A stretch of DNA of 64,000 nucleotides, from contig SCHM01000002.1 in NCBI GenBank assembly GCA_004123355.1, positions 7,723,569 to 7,787,568 of the forward strand, in the 5' to 3' direction. Numbering within the stretch: position 1 is the stretch's first letter; each line of letters opens with the position of its first letter. The translations under genes were made by a program, and so were the position numbers. The notes beneath the pieces were generated by a model that worked only from the letters and a program-made list of their open reading frames with translations, had not been told where the DNA came from and did no database searches. Below, piece by piece: positions 10,041 through 24,592 of the stretch. This stretch comes from Amphirosellinia nigrospora (lineage: Eukaryota > Ascomycota > Sordariomycetes > Xylariales > Xylariaceae).

Positions 10041-11735
10041 TGCTTGAGTTTTATGAAGGAGGTACGACTGAGTAAAAAGAAGGTTTTTTTGTCGATAAAA
10101 AATTTTTTTGTTTTTTATATCCTAAATAGGAAATTCTTTTACCCGAATTAAAAACCTTTTTATTTTTATTTACTATTATATATACTTAGTTTTTAGTATT
10201 TATTTTTTATTATATAAATAATTATAAATTTAATAAAATAATTTAAAATTAAATATTTATATTAAAAAAATAAATATAATATAAATAAATTATAAAATTT
10301 TATTTTTAATTTTTTTTTATTATAAATTATATTAAATTTAATTTTATATTAAATTTAATTATTTAATAATTATATATTTTATTAAACCTAATTATTTAAT
10401 AGTTATATATTATATTAAACTTAATTATTTAATATTATTTATTTAATTATATTTATAATTATTTTATTTTTTTATTTTTTTAATTTAAAATTAACTAAAA
10501 TATTTATTATTTTTAAATTATAAATTAATATTATTATTATAAATTTTATTTAAATATAATTTATTATTAAATTATTTTTTAAAAAAACTATAATTATTAT
10601 AAATTAATTATTATATTAATATAATAAATATAATAATATTTTTATAAAATATTTATTTATAATTTTTTTTATTTATTTTTTTTTTTTATTATAATATTTT
10701 AAGCGTAGTTTTAAATTTTTAAAAATTTTAAAGCTTTAGATTGATTATAATAAATATATTTTTTAAATTTTCGAGTTTTTTTTTTTTAAACGTTTTAACT
10801 AGTTTATAAAGTTTTTTTTAAACTTATTAATAAGTTTAAGCTTTTTTCGAAAAGTTTTTTTTTTTAAACGTTTTAGCTAGTTTATAAAAATTTTTTTAAT
10901 TTTTTAATAAGTTTAAGCTTTTTTTAAAAAAAATTTTTTTTTAAACGTTTTAGCTAATTTATAAAGTTTTTTTAAATTTATTAATAAGTTTAAGCTTTTT
11001 TCGAAAAGTTTTTTTTTTTAAACGTTTTAACTAATTTATAAAGTTTTTTTTAAACTTATTAATAAGTTTAAGCTTTTTTAAAAAAATAAAAATTTAATAT
11101 ATTATAAAAATAATATATTTTATAATAACGCTATTATTTAAAATATAAAGTTTATAATTATATTTAAAATTAAAAATAACTTATAATTATATTTAAAATT
11201 AAAAATAGTTTATAATTATATTTAAAATTTAAAATAATAATTTATATTTATTAAAAAACTTTTTTAATTTTATTTAAATTAAAAATCGTTTTAAAAATCT
11301 TAATATTATAATAAGTTTTTTTTATTTAAAATAAAAATTAATTATTCGTTATAATATTTAATTTTTAATTTTATTTTATAACTTAAAATTATAATTTAAT
11401 TATAAAATAATAATATAACTTTAATATATATTATTATTATTAATAAAATAAATATATAAAAAATATTATATATTAATATTTATATTTATAAGCAAATTTA
11501 TTATTATTAATTAAACAGCCGAATATTTTTATAACGTAATTATATAATTATATAAAAACAAAATATTATAATTAATAAATTAAAATAAAATAGCAGGTTT
11601 TACTATATATAATTTATTAAAAAAAAACGAACTAATATAATTAATAACTATAACTTACTTATTAACTTAAATATATAGTTCTTAAAAACTTAAGCATTTT
11701 TACCCTTAAATTAAAAGGCCTTTAATATAATATGC
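10041..11735 (+). mobile_element. R family copy A (about 1.65 kb, LTR-like or non-autonomous)
   Basis: It begins TGCTTGAGTTTTATGAAGGA and ends near TTACCCTTAAATTAAAAGGC. The same two ends and interior recur at 38,582-40,172 (same strand), and inverted at 44,340-45,985 and 59,826-60,857. It has no visible coding content. A long repeat starting with TG and present as several separate copies could be a solo LTR, but the family is not proven. Treated as an inactive fossil. Confidence 0.75.
10772..11085 (+). repeat. 77-bp minisatellite inside R copy A (about 4 units)
   Basis: The landmark AAACGTTTTA recurs at 10,788, 10,866, 10,943 and 11,020. Units have a poly-T segment, AAACGTTTTARCTA, then a TTAATAAGTTTAAGC segment. 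Confidence 0.9.
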
Positions 11736-13069
11736 TAGCTATACCTCTACTTTTTTTGTTTTAATATAAAGTTAAAACCTAGGTTTTAATTTATTATATT
11801 TACTATATATTTTTTTATTATATTTACTTATACTTTTTATTATAAAGCTAAGCTTTTTTTATTATAATTTAGTTTAAAGTAAAACCTAGGTTTTAATTTA
11901 TAATATTTACTATATATTTTTTTATTATATTAACCTATTAAAAAAAATACTAAAATAATACTAGCTAATAATAAAGCTAGTATAATTATATAATATAAAT
12001 TCGGAAAAAAAAATTTTTTAATCGTAATAACTATTAAATATTTAGTTTTTATTTAAATAAACTATAATATTATTAAGCTATAAAATTTAAATATTAAATT
12101 AAAATATTATTTTATAAATATTATTATTTTTAAGCTTTATAAAATCTTTTTAAGCTAAAACTTTTACTAAAAAAAAGCAAAAATATATTAAATATATAAT
12201 TAGTTTAATATTATTTATAAATAATTTATTTTATTTAACCGTTAATTAAATAAGTTTAAATAAACTAATAATTATTAGTTAAAAATATCGATAATTATAA
12301 TAAAGCTTAAAAATAATTTTATTTAAAATATATATATAAACTATAATTTATATAATTATTTAATCTTATAAAAAAACCTAGCTAGTACTTAATAATACCG
12401 CTAAGTACGCTTACTAAAAAAAACTTAAAAACTTAATATAAAATTATTAGCAATATAATTATATTTAATATTACTTTTAGCGATTTATAATACGATTTAA
12501 AAATTTAAAACTATTATTTTAAAATTAGTTTAAACTATATAATATAATAAAACTTTAGTTATATTTATTATATATAATTATTATAAAATATATTTTAATA
12601 AAATTTAATATTTTATATTTAAATATAACAAAAGCTTTATAATTATAATAATAAAAATAACTACGCTAAAAAAATAAAATATATAATATTTTAAAAAAAT
12701 ATATAACGTTTTTATTTATTAAAATAGCTATAATAATTTATTAGCTAATATTAAAATAAATCTAAAAAATAATTTTTATTCTATTAAATAATAATAAATA
12801 TTATAGCTAGTTTATATTATACGCTTATAACCTAGTTTTAATAACGTTAAACTATAAAAATAAAACTAATTTTAGTTTTTATATAATAAAATATAATTAT
12901 AAATATAGCAAATATAAACTCGAAAACTTTAAACGGTTTAAAAATAATTAAATAAAAATTAAAAAATTACTTTATTTAAATAAAATAATAAGCAAATAAT
13001 TATATAAATTTATAAAAGTTTATAAAGCTAAAAATAAATATAAAACTATTTCGAATATAAAAACTTAAA
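11736..13069. other. RIP-degraded DNA with a local direct repeat
   Basis: Contains two copies of an approximately 57-bp segment with the palindrome AACCTAGGTT, at about 11,769-11,826 and 11,875-11,931. Otherwise it is featureless AT-rich sequence; it may include the body of the element whose end is at 13,070-13,285. Confidence 0.6.
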
Positions 13070-13285
13070 AAAAATATAAGTTATAAAATAAAGCTTAATT
13101 AAAAAGAAAAAAATTTATTATTAGATCTACGCAATAGATCTAATAATAGATTCTTTAACTAGCAATATGCCAGCTGTTTATCTAGATATAAGTGTTGCTA
13201 AATAGCTTCCTTTTACGTTTTACGCAAAAAAACCACTAGTAATATAAACCTTTTAAAAGCTTTATTAAAATACCGGGGCATAAAA
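13070..13285. mobile_element. H repeat copy 1 (element end with stem-loops)
   Basis: It matches 23,315-23,512 along about 200 bp, including an imperfect palindrome around ATTATTAGATCTACGC and the stem-loop region that follows. This copy is the more heavily RIP-mutated. The family is unknown. Confidence 0.75.
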
Positions 13286-16200
13286 AAGTTTCTATTAACT
13301 TTAGCAAATTAATCTAACTAAGCTATATTATAATTATAATTTTTTTTATATAATATTAAATAATATTATTGCTTATTTTATTTTTTTTACTATTTTATTT
13401 ACGGGTTATTATAACCTAAAGTTTTATCGAAAAATAAAAAACTTATTTATAAGCGCATTAAGTACTAAGGCGTTAACGGCCGGGACATTAACGGGATTTA
13501 ATACTAGAATTAGTACTAGAATTAATATTAATACCGGAGTATTAGTAATTATTTTATGTAGCTTATTATAAAACGCTTATTTTTTGTTTCGGTTATTTTA
13601 AATATAAGCTTAGGGGAAAACAGTAGCTTTATAAAAAACTTTTTCGTTTTTTTTAGCAATATAAAGCAAAAACCGTGCTTAAACTAATATTTATTAATAA
13701 ATTCTTAAAAATATTAAAAATAATATACCGAATATTAGCGGTTATATTTATAACTTTAACTTTTCTACTTAATTAAATAATTAAAAATTTTTTTTTTTTA
13801 ATTAAACAATATTTAAATATAATTTTTATTTTATATATATTATTTTTATTATTATTATTATTATTAAAATATTAATTAGTTTTAATAAGTTTTAATAATA
13901 TTGTTCGTTTAAAAAAATTTTTATTATTTTTATATAGTTATAATTATATAATAAAATAATAAGATATATATAATATATTTAAAAAAATCTAGTTCGTAAG
14001 CTAAGTCGTTAATTTTATATTTAATAATTTAAAGTTTAATACGTTATTATAAATATTTTTTAGAAAACTTATTAAATAAATAATAATTATTATATAAATA
14101 AAAAAACTTTATTATTTAGTTTAAATTTTAATATTTAATATTTATTATTAAAATATTTTTTTGCTATAATAATAATAAAATTTATAATTAATTTAGTATT
14201 TTATTATAAATAATTATATAAAAACTTTATATTTTTAAAATTATATATATTTATTTAGTTTATAAATATATTAAAAAAGCTAAAAAACTTAAATTTAAAT
14301 AATTATTTATATAAAATAAATTATATAGCTTATAAAAACGTAAAATTAAAGTTTTATTATAAAATAAAAATTATATTAAACTAGTTTAATTTAAAATATA
14401 TAGTTATAAAAATATATTATAATTTTAATTATTTAGTTTTTTTTTTAAATAAACTATTTTTTATAAATAATATATAATAATTATTAATAATTTAGTATTT
14501 AATATTTTTATATATTTTTTAAAAGTTAGAAATAAACTTACGATTATAATTAAAAATAATTTTTTTAAAAATATTTTAATTATTTAAAATAATTGTTTAA
14601 TTAAAACTATTGTTTAGTTTTTAGCAATATATTTTATATTTTTAAAAATTATAAACGTTTATTTAAATATATAATAAAAAACTATATTATATAATTATAT
14701 ATATTAAAGTTATTTAATTATTATAAAATACTTTATAATTTAATAAAAAATAATAATAAAATAAAATTAATTATAATTGTTTATATTAATAATATTTTTA
14801 AGTTTAATTAAATATAAATTATTTACTAGTTTTTATTTATTATTATAATTAACGTTATATTTTAAATAATATTTATAGTATTTTTAATATATTATAATTT
14901 TTTATAAATTAAATATAGTTTTAAAGCTTTTATTATATAGTTAAGCTTAAAATAATATTTTTTATTATATATAATATATAATATTTATTTATATATTATA
15001 TATAAAATAAAATTATTTAACTTTTTTATATTTATTATAGATTAAACTATTTATAATAAAAAAATAAATATTTAGCTTTAAAAAAATAATAATATTTTTA
15101 TTATTATATAGTTTATAAAATTAGTTTTAGTAAAATTTATTTAAAATTTTTTTATAGCGAAAGTTTGTTTTATATTTTAGTTCGAAATTATATTTAAATA
15201 TATTATTTATTATTTTTATAATATATTTTATTATATTTTATATAAAGTTTAATATTATAAGTTTTTATAATTGTTTTAATTTATTTTCTAAGTTTATAAT
15301 ATTTTATATTATAGTAAATTAATTTAATATATTTAAAATATAATTAAAACGTTTTAATAAATAAAATATTTAAAAGCTATATTATAATAAATATATAAAT
15401 AAATTAACGAGCTAATTATTTATTTTATTAATAATAAAAGTATTTAATAAAGTTTAGTTAATAATGTTTTTTAGCTAAATAATTTATTAAAATAATTATA
15501 TAATATTTATTTAAATAAATTATAATATAAAGCTTTTTATAATTTATATAAAATATATTATTTTTATTTAAAAAAGCTATATTTAGTTTTAGTTTATAAT
15601 AAATATTAATTTAAATATATAATTAGTTATATTTATATAAATAATATAAGTTTACTTAGTTTTATTTAAAATCTAGTTTAATATAAAAAATTATAACATT
15701 AAAACTTTATTCGAAATATTTATTAATTTATAAATATAAAATATAATTTAAATTATAATAATAAAATATAGTTTTAAAATAAATAACGTTTTAAATAATA
15801 TTAAAAAAGCTATTTTAGCTAATATAAAGTTATAATATATAGTTTATATAATATTTATAATAACCTAAGTTATTATTTATTATTATTTTTTTTAATAATT
15901 TTTAGTAAATAAAGCTATTTTATATTTTTATAAAAGCTTAGCTAATTATATATAGTAAAAAAAAAATTATAAAAAAATCTATTTATATTAAAATATTATT
16001 TAAAAGCTTAAAAGTTTTTAAAAAATATAAACTATTTAAATATTTATATATATTTAATAATAATAAATATTTTTAAAATATTAATATAAAATTTAAAAAA
16101 TTTAATAAAAAATAATTAATAAAGATTTTTTAATAATATAACGATATTTTTTAACTAAAATAAACTAAAAATAATATTTAAATGCTATATATATTTTTTA

Positions 16201-18408
16201 AACATATTAAAAAAAATAATAATATTATTAATAAAATAGCAATAAAAATAAAAATAAAAATAAAAAACTTATTTATATATTTTAAATATAATTAAAAAAA
16301 TTTATATATTTTATTAATATTATATTAAATTATTTTATATTATAAAAGCTAATAATAATAAATTTATTTTTATAATTAAAATAAACTAAAAATTAATAAA
16401 AAAAACTAGTTATATTAATATAAATAATGTAAGTTTTTTTATAAAAACTTTTAATTATTTTATTTTATAAAAAAAAAAATAATATTAAAAATAACGATTT
16501 TATTAAACTATTATAAATTAATAATTATTTAGTTTTTATTTACGCTATAAACTTTTTTTTAAATAATAAATATAAAATATATAAAAAATATAGCTTTATT
16601 TATTTAAATTATATAATTTATTTTATAAAGTTTATTATAAATTTTATTAAAACTTTTATATTTTTTCGACTAAAAAAATAAGTTTTTATATTTAGTTTAT
16701 TTTTTATTAATTATTAATAAAAAGAATTTTAAACTATTTTATTTTAAAAATATCGATTTTATTTTTATTTATTTAAATATTATAAGCTTTAATAATTTTA
16801 GTAAATTTAGCTATTTTAAAAATTTTTTAATATAAATATAAATATTATTATTAATTATATTTTTAAAAAAATTTATAAATTTTTTAATGTTTAAAATAAA
16901 ATATATTTTTAAAAACTTAAATTTAAAAAGTTTTTTTAATATTAATATATATAGTTTTTTAATAGTAATATAATTTTAATATTTATAATAAAGTTATATA
17001 TTACGTTAATAAAAAAAATATTTAAAAGCTAAACGTTAGTAGTATTAATAGCTAAGGGCAAAAATACTGCTTTTTATGTTAAGCTAGTGGCGCGGTTGTT
17101 AGCGTAGTTGCTAGTTTTACCGGGTAGTACTAAAAAAATAACTATAAAATTTATTAATTTATTTATATATTAGTTTTATTAGTACTATATTAGTTATAAT
17201 AGTTATAATAATTAGTATTATATTAAATTTAATATTTATAATAATAAATAAATTTAAAATAGCTAAAAATCTTAAGCTAATTATTTTAACTAATAATATT
17301 ATTAAAATAATTGCTATAATAGCTAAAGTTTTTATAGTTAATTTTTATAAACTAATATATATATTATTATTATAATTTTCGCGGATTTATTTTAATTTAA
17401 TATTTTTATTTATTTTAATTAAAATATTTATAATATTAATAATTAAAATAACTTTAAAAGTTTTTGCGTTTATTATAATATTTATTATCTTTTTATATAT
17501 TATTATAAAATAAAAATTATAATTAATAAATAATATTTTATATTCGATTTATAAATATATGTTTTTTTAGCTATAATAGTTATAATATATATATTAGTAA
17601 TTTTTATATATATTTATAACTATAAATTAAAACTTTAAAATTAATAATAAAATTATTAAAGTTATAAAAAATAATAATATTTTTAAAATAGTTAATAATA
17701 ATTTTATAAAAATAAAAAAAATCGTTATTAATTAATATATTTAGTTATAGTTTTTGTTTAAAATTTAACTTTTTTTTTCGTATTTTATAATTTTAAGCTA
17801 TTTATTATTATTAATTTTTTAAATAAAAATTTAAATTTTATTTAACGTGTTATTTTTATACGTTTATTTTTAATAGTAATTATTTAGCTTTTATATTTTT
17901 TTACTATATATTTTAACGTATTAAAGTATTTATTACTAATTATAGTTTTATTTATATTTAAATTAATATATATTTTTATATTTTAACCGGTTAATAAAAT
18001 ATATATAAAAGCAAAAATATATATAGTTTAAGTATAAAACTTTATTATATATATTTATATTTAACGTTTTAAATATAAATATTTTTAATTTAAAGATTTT
18101 TTTAATTTATTTTATATAAATAATAAATTATTATTAAAAATATTTTATTTTTTAACTATATTTTTTTAGCTAATTTATATTAGTTTAAATATTAAAAAAG
18201 TTTATTTTATAAAATAGTACTTAAATATAATATTTATATATATTGTTTAAAAATAATAAATAAAAAGTATTAATATACGCTATATTTTAATAAAATATAT
18301 AGTTTATATTTTTATATATATAAAATAAAAGTATTAAATAATTTATATTTTTTATAATATTTATAATAAATAAAAGCTAAACTAAATATATAATAAAAAT
18401 ATTACTAT
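13286..18408. other. RIP-degraded DNA, no gene seen
   Basis: AT-rich fossil DNA. Less mutated patches lie at about 13,455-13,640 (with tandem ACTAGAATTA units near 13,503-13,526) and at 17,045-17,140. (ATT)n occurs near 13,846-13,866. No identifiable domain survives. Confidence 0.6.
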
Positions 18409-20825
18409 TGTTTAAGTTTTATAAAGGAGGTATAATTAAATAAAAAAAAGGTTTTTTGTTAAAAAAAAAAAATTTTTAGCTTTATTTCTTAAAAAAAAAT
18501 TCGGGTATTTTAATTAAAAATTTTTTTATTTTTAGCTATTAACTTAACTTATTAATATATAATGTTATAATAATTTATATTATATTTATATTATATTTTT
18601 AATTAATTATATTTATTTTAGTTATTTATATTTTTTTTATTTATAAGCTAAAAGTTTTATTTATTTAATAATTAACGTTTTTATATTTATATAATAAAAA
18701 AAAAAATTTAGTTTACGATTTTATTTTAACGTTAAAACTATTTTTAAAAATAATTATATAAAGTTTTATTATTATTAAAAAAATATATATTTTTAATTTA
18801 TTAGTTTATTTTAGTTATAGTTCTAATAAATTTATAGCTTTTTAAAAACTTTTAAATAAATATTAATTTTTTTAGCGCGAAATTTTTTTATTTAAACAAA
18901 TATATATATTTAAATTTTATTATAGTTATAGTTTTTATTTAATATTTAATATTATATATAGTTCGTAAAAATTTAACGTTATTTTTTGCTTTATAAAATA
19001 TTAAAATAATTAATTATTAATATTTAATTATATAATAATAATTATTTATTTAGTTTAATATTATAAAAAGTTTTTATAATAATAAATATTTTAAATTTTA
19101 TTAAATACGTTATAAAATAGTTATAGTTTTAATATATATAAATAATAAAAATAAAAGTTTTTTTTTAAATAAAATAAATTTATATTTATTATATTTTTAA
19201 TTAGCTTTTATATAAATTTAATTTTATATTTATAATTTTTTTTAAAAATTATTAAATAATAAATAATTATATTTTTTTAAACGTAAAATATTTTAAAAAA
19301 AAAAAAACCTAACTATAAAATATTAATTAATTAATATATTTAAAAATTTTTTATTATAATTAAATAATAATTTAAATATTTATTTATTAGTTTAAATTTA
19401 TAAATATATAGTTTTAAAAAATTTTTTAATTATAAATATAATAATAATATTAGTTTTATTATTTTTTTAATATATATACGTTTAAATAAATATATTTTAT
19501 TAAATAAAAATTAATATATACTATTAAAATAGCCGATTAAAGCCCGAAATTTTTTAATCGGGCAAAAAATATTTATTTTTTTTAAATTTATTTTTAAAAA
19601 ACTTTTATAAAAAAATTTACTAGCTATATAATTTATATTATAAATAAGTTTAAATTAAAAACTATTTTATTAAATATTATAAAAAACGTTTATAATATAA
19701 ATTAATAGCTATATATTTATTTTAAAGTTATTATAACGTTATAATATTTTATTTTAAGTTTATATTATTTAAATTTATAATTAAAATAAATATTAACTAA
19801 TTTTAAAAAAATTTTTATAAATAATTTTATTTTAAAAATTATTTTTAAGCTTATTATTTAATAGTTTAAAAATTATTTATTTTTTAAAGTTTAGTTTAAT
19901 AGTATTTAGTTTTTATTATATTTTAAAAGTTTAAATATTAAGGTTTTTTTTTATATAATAATAATAGCTTATTTAAATTTTTAATATTTATTAAACTATT
20001 TTTTAAAATAATTTTTTTTAATAAATTAAACTATAATATTAATACTACTAATATTATATAATTAAATTTATTAAATAATTAAAAATAAATATATAATAGT
20101 TTTAAATTAATTATAATAAATATAGTTTTTAAATTTATAAAATTTTTTTTTTTAAACGTTTAAGCTATTTTAAAATTTTATTTAAATATATTAATAAAAT
20201 TAAACTTTTATTAAAAAAAGCTTAAAATATTATAAAAATTAATATATTTTATAAAAAAGCTTATAAACTTTTTTTATAAAAAGTTTTTTATTTTTTTTTT
20301 AAATAAAAATAAATAATTAAAAAATATAATATTACTAACTAATATTTAAAAAAAGCATACTTTTATTACTAATTAATATTTAAAAAAATATACTTTCGCT
20401 ATTAATTAATATTTAAAAAAAGCGTATTTTCGTACTTTATTTTATTATAGCTAACAAAAAACTATAGTTTTAATTTTAGTTTAAAATTATAATTTAACTA
20501 TAAAACAATATTATAATTTTATTTTATATAGCTATTATTAATATAACAAACAAATAAATAATATAAAATTAACTATAATAATTAAATTATAATATATAAA
20601 TATACTTTATATTTTTAACTTAATTATATAATAAAAAAGCTATTATAATTAATAATAAATTAAAACAAAATAATAAGTTTAATTATATATAAATTATTTA
20701 AAAAGACTAAGCTAGCATAACTAGCAATTATAACTTATTTACTATATACTTACTAAAATAAACACGTAAATCCTAAAAATTTAAGTATTTTTACCCTTAG
20801 ATTAAAAGGCTTTTAGTATAATATT
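18409..20825 (+). mobile_element. Diverged R-family relative (copy C, about 2.4 kb)
   Basis: It starts TGTTTAAGTTTTATAAAGGA and ends near TTACCCTTAGATTAAAAGGC, like the ends of copy A, but its centre differs and is longer. Near 20,333-20,430 it has about three tandem units built on AATATTTAAAAAAA. Treated as a degraded fossil; family uncertain. Confidence 0.6.
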
Positions 20826-23314
20826 TTTTATTAATATTATATTTAAATTTTTTTTTATTTAAATATATATTATTAGCTTAATATATACTATAATAGCTAT
20901 TGCGTTTTTTATTATAATAATATTTATAATTGCTATTATAATTATAGCTATAGTTATAGCTATAGTTATAATTATAGCTATAGTTTTAATTATTATTATA
21001 ATTGTTATTATGTTTTTATTTTTATTATTATATTTTTTATTTTTATAAGCATTTTTTTATTGTTTTTTTATAATAGTTATAATTTTTGTTATAATTATTA
21101 TTATATTATTTATTTTATTTATTATTAAAATAATAATAATATTTATAGTAAAATTAATATTTATTTTTTAATCGATAATAATTAAAATATTTATAATTAT
21201 TATATTTAAAACGTAAATTTTAAAAGTTTTTATTATTATTTTTTAAGTAATTATAAAAAGTTTAGCGTTTAAAAATTTATATTTTATTTTTTATTTTAAT
21301 TTATAGCGCGTTTTATTAATTTTTTTATATATTTATTAATATATTTTTTTTTAATAAATAAATATAATTAATAATTATTTTAGCTTATTAGTTATAAATA
21401 TTTTTTATAATATTTTATTAATTAGAATTATTTTATGTTAAAGTTTTATTTTTATAAATATATTATAGTTTATGTTAAATAAATTAAATAAATATATTTT
21501 TATTTTACGTTATATTAAATAAAAAAAAGTTATTTTTAAAGAATTTTTTATAGCGTATTTAAAATATATTTTAAAACGTTTTTTTAGTTTTTTAAATATT
21601 AAACTTAAGTTTATTTTTACTAAATATAATAATTAATAAGCTTAATTTTATTATTTTATTATAAAAAATAAAACTTACGAAAAATAATTAAATAGTTTTA
21701 AAATTTAGCTATTATTTAATAATTTTATATTATTAAGCTTATATATAGCTTAAATATATTAAAAAAATATATATATATTTATATAAATAATATTTTTTTA
21801 TTATAATAATTTTTTTATTTTTTAAGTTATTTTAATTAAAGTTTAAAACTTTAATATTTTTATATTTAATTTTATAAATATTTTTTACTATAAATATAAT
21901 TAAAAACAAAGTTTATATAATATTAATATTTATTATTATAGCTATAACTATTAAAGCTAGTTTTATTATTTAATAAATTTAAATTATTATTAAAGTTATT
22001 TATTTTATTATTATTATTTATATTGCTATTATTATTATTATTGCTTTTTAAATAAAAAATATATTTTTATTTTTTATATTATTTTTAAAATAACGAAAAA
22101 AAAGCAAAAATAAAGATATTATTACTATATTTATTATATTTAAAAGTAAGGGTAAAAATATTATTGTTATTTTTTTTATTTATAGCTATATTATTAAAGT
22201 TAATTATTATATTATAGAAAGCTTGCTAGTCCGATATAGTTAAAAATAAAATATTAATAAAAATATAATATTAATTTTTTTTAAAACTTTATAAAAATAT
22301 TAAAATTTTAATTTATTTATACAATTAAGTTAAATTTATTATTAATTTATTTAATATTTTTTATAGTTTTTTTATATTTAGTTTAATTTAATTTTATTTA
22401 AAGTTATTATTTTATTATTATTTTAAAAATATATTTATAGTTTTTATATTAAATTTTAAATATTAATTTAGTTTTTTAAATAAAAACTTTATAAGTTTTT
22501 AATTATTATTATTAATTAAGTTTTATTAATATTAGTTTCGGTTTTAGTTATTTTTACGCTAATTTTATTTTTTTTGTTTTATTTTAACTTTTTAAATTAT
22601 ATTATTAAACGATTTATAAACGTTTTTAATAAAGCTTATATTAATAATAATAATATTTATTTTAATAATTATTACGCTAAAAATTAAAAAAAAAAAACTT
22701 TAAATAAAAGTTTTTTAATAATAAATTTAACGTTTAATTTAATAAATAATTAAATATAAAAAAATTATTATTATATTAGTTTATAATTTATTATTTTTAT
22801 ATAATATTATAAATAATAACTTAAAGATAAAATAAATTATATAAATAAATAAAATAAAATATATAAAATTTATAACTATATTTTAATAATAAAATTAATA
22901 TATTTATAAACTTTAATAATAAACTAAAATATTTAAAAATTTTATAATAAAATTAAAATATTCGGAACAATTAATTAGTAAAAATTTATAACGTTTATAA
23001 CTTTATAATAATTTTAGCTATATTATAAAAATTAATATATTTAAAATATAAAAATATTTTATTAAGCTTTTTTAAAACTAAATAACTAATTTATTTAAAA
23101 GCTTATAAAAAATATAAAAAAAAAATATAAAATAAATTAACGCTAAAGCGCAATATTTGTTTTAATTAATAAATATATATAAATTACGCGCTAATTGCCG
23201 CTAAAAAAATTAATATTTTTTAATTTCGAAAAATTTAAAAATAAATAGTTTTAATATAGTTTAATATTTATAATAAAACTACATAATAAAATATTACTTT
23301 AAAAAAATATTATA
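20826..23314. other. RIP-degraded DNA, no gene seen
   Basis: AT-rich. It includes a short AGCTATAGTTAT-type tandem at about 20,927-20,990 and no coding signal. It may hold the body of the element ending at 23,512. Confidence 0.6.
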
Positions 23315-23512
23315 AATTATAAAATAAAGCTTAATTAAAAAAAAAAAATCTATTATTAAATCTACGTAGTAAATTTAATAATAGATTTTCTAACTAGTAG
23401 TATGCTAGCTGTTTATCTAAATATAAGTGTTGCCAGGTGGCTTCCCCTTACGCTCCGCGCAAGGAAGCCACTAGCAATACAAACCCCTTAGGGGCTTTAT
23501 TAAAACTATAAT
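23315..23512. mobile_element. H repeat copy 2, best preserved, with a 9-bp GC-rich stem-loop
   Basis: It contains an imperfect palindrome (CTATTATTAAATCTACG and its mirror), then GTGGCTTCC and GGAAGCCAC as a perfect 9-bp stem round a 17-nt loop, then a second dyad CCCCTTAGGGG. Its mutated twin is at 13,070-13,285. Terminal hairpins suggest the 3' end of a mobile element; a Helitron was considered but not shown. Confidence 0.75.
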
Positions 23513-24300
23513 AAAACAATTATATTTTTAATTTAATTTTAAGCTTAGCTATTTTAACTAACTATAATATTAAATAATTATATTTTTTAATTTAGTTTTA
23601 AGCTTAACCGTTTTAGCTAACTATAATATTAAAATAATTATATTATTTAATTTAGTTTTTTATTTTTATATATAAACGTTTTTTTTTTAATAAAATTTTT
23701 TATTTTTTTTTATTAACTTATTTATAATATTTTTATTTATTAATTTATATATAGTTTATTTTTTTTGCTTTTATTATTAAGCTTTATTTTTTTTAGCTAT
23801 TATTAAATTATAAATTATAGTTTTAATAAAAGCTTTAAATAGCCGAAGTTTTTAAAGTTTAATAATTTAATAAAAATAAAAAATACCGCTTATCCGGAAA
23901 TTTTAAGCTAAAGTTTTATACTAGCGTATTATTTTAGTTTAAAATAAAGCTTATTATAATAACGTTTATTAAAAAACTATTCGAAAAAACTATTAAATTA
24001 AAAAATAAAAAAGTTTATATTTTTTACGTTAATATATAATTTTAGCTATTAAATAATAATAATATTTTGCTTAAAATTTAAAGCTAAATATATATTTTTA
24101 AAAATTATAAAATAATTATTTATTTAAATTATAATTATATATTATAAGCTATATATAATAAAAATATAAATTAGCGTTAAATTAAAACTAGAACTTAAAA
24201 CTAATTTTGTTTAAATTTTTATAAATATTATAAAAAACAAACTATATAATAATAATGCTTTAAATAATAAAAAAATAATATTTAATATATATAAGCTTAT
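23513..24300. other. RIP-degraded DNA, no gene seen
   Basis: Short direct repeats near 23,515-23,655 share the segment TTTAATTTAGTTTTAAGCTT (approximate, about 60-bp spacing). Nothing else is recognisable. Confidence 0.5.
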
Positions 24301-24592
24301 AGTTACGCTTTACACACTCGAAAAACAAGGCTTTAGCATATATAGTATATTATATATAAAATCTACAAATAAAGTAAAAAAAAAAAGTCTAAATTTATAA
24401 TACAAGCAACTATTTAAATACTTGTATAAAGTAGCTATATTTATTACTAATATTTACTTTTATTTATTATACTATATTTATTATAAATAATAATTATATA
24501 TTTATTACGAATAATAGTTATTATAAATAAAAATTATAAGTATTATAATTAATAATAAAGCATAGCTATTAAAGCTTATAAATTTATAATTA
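24301..24592 (+). mobile_element. MITE-like family M, copy 1
   Basis: It begins GTTACGCTTTACACACTCG and runs to a degraded end near AAATTTATAAT. It matches copies at 32.6, 34.7, 36.2 (inverted) and 53.8 kb (inverted). Heavily RIP-mutated in its right half. Confidence 0.8.

Noticed and set aside
10041-20825. Copies A and C as the paired long terminal repeats of one retroelement
   Set aside because: Their centres differ strongly and lengths differ by about 0.7 kb, so they are not a matched pair; family left open.
23400-23512. Helitron 3' terminus (hairpin followed by CTAG)
   Set aside because: The hairpin is right, but identity between the two copies continues past CTAG and through a second dyad, so the end is not at that motif.
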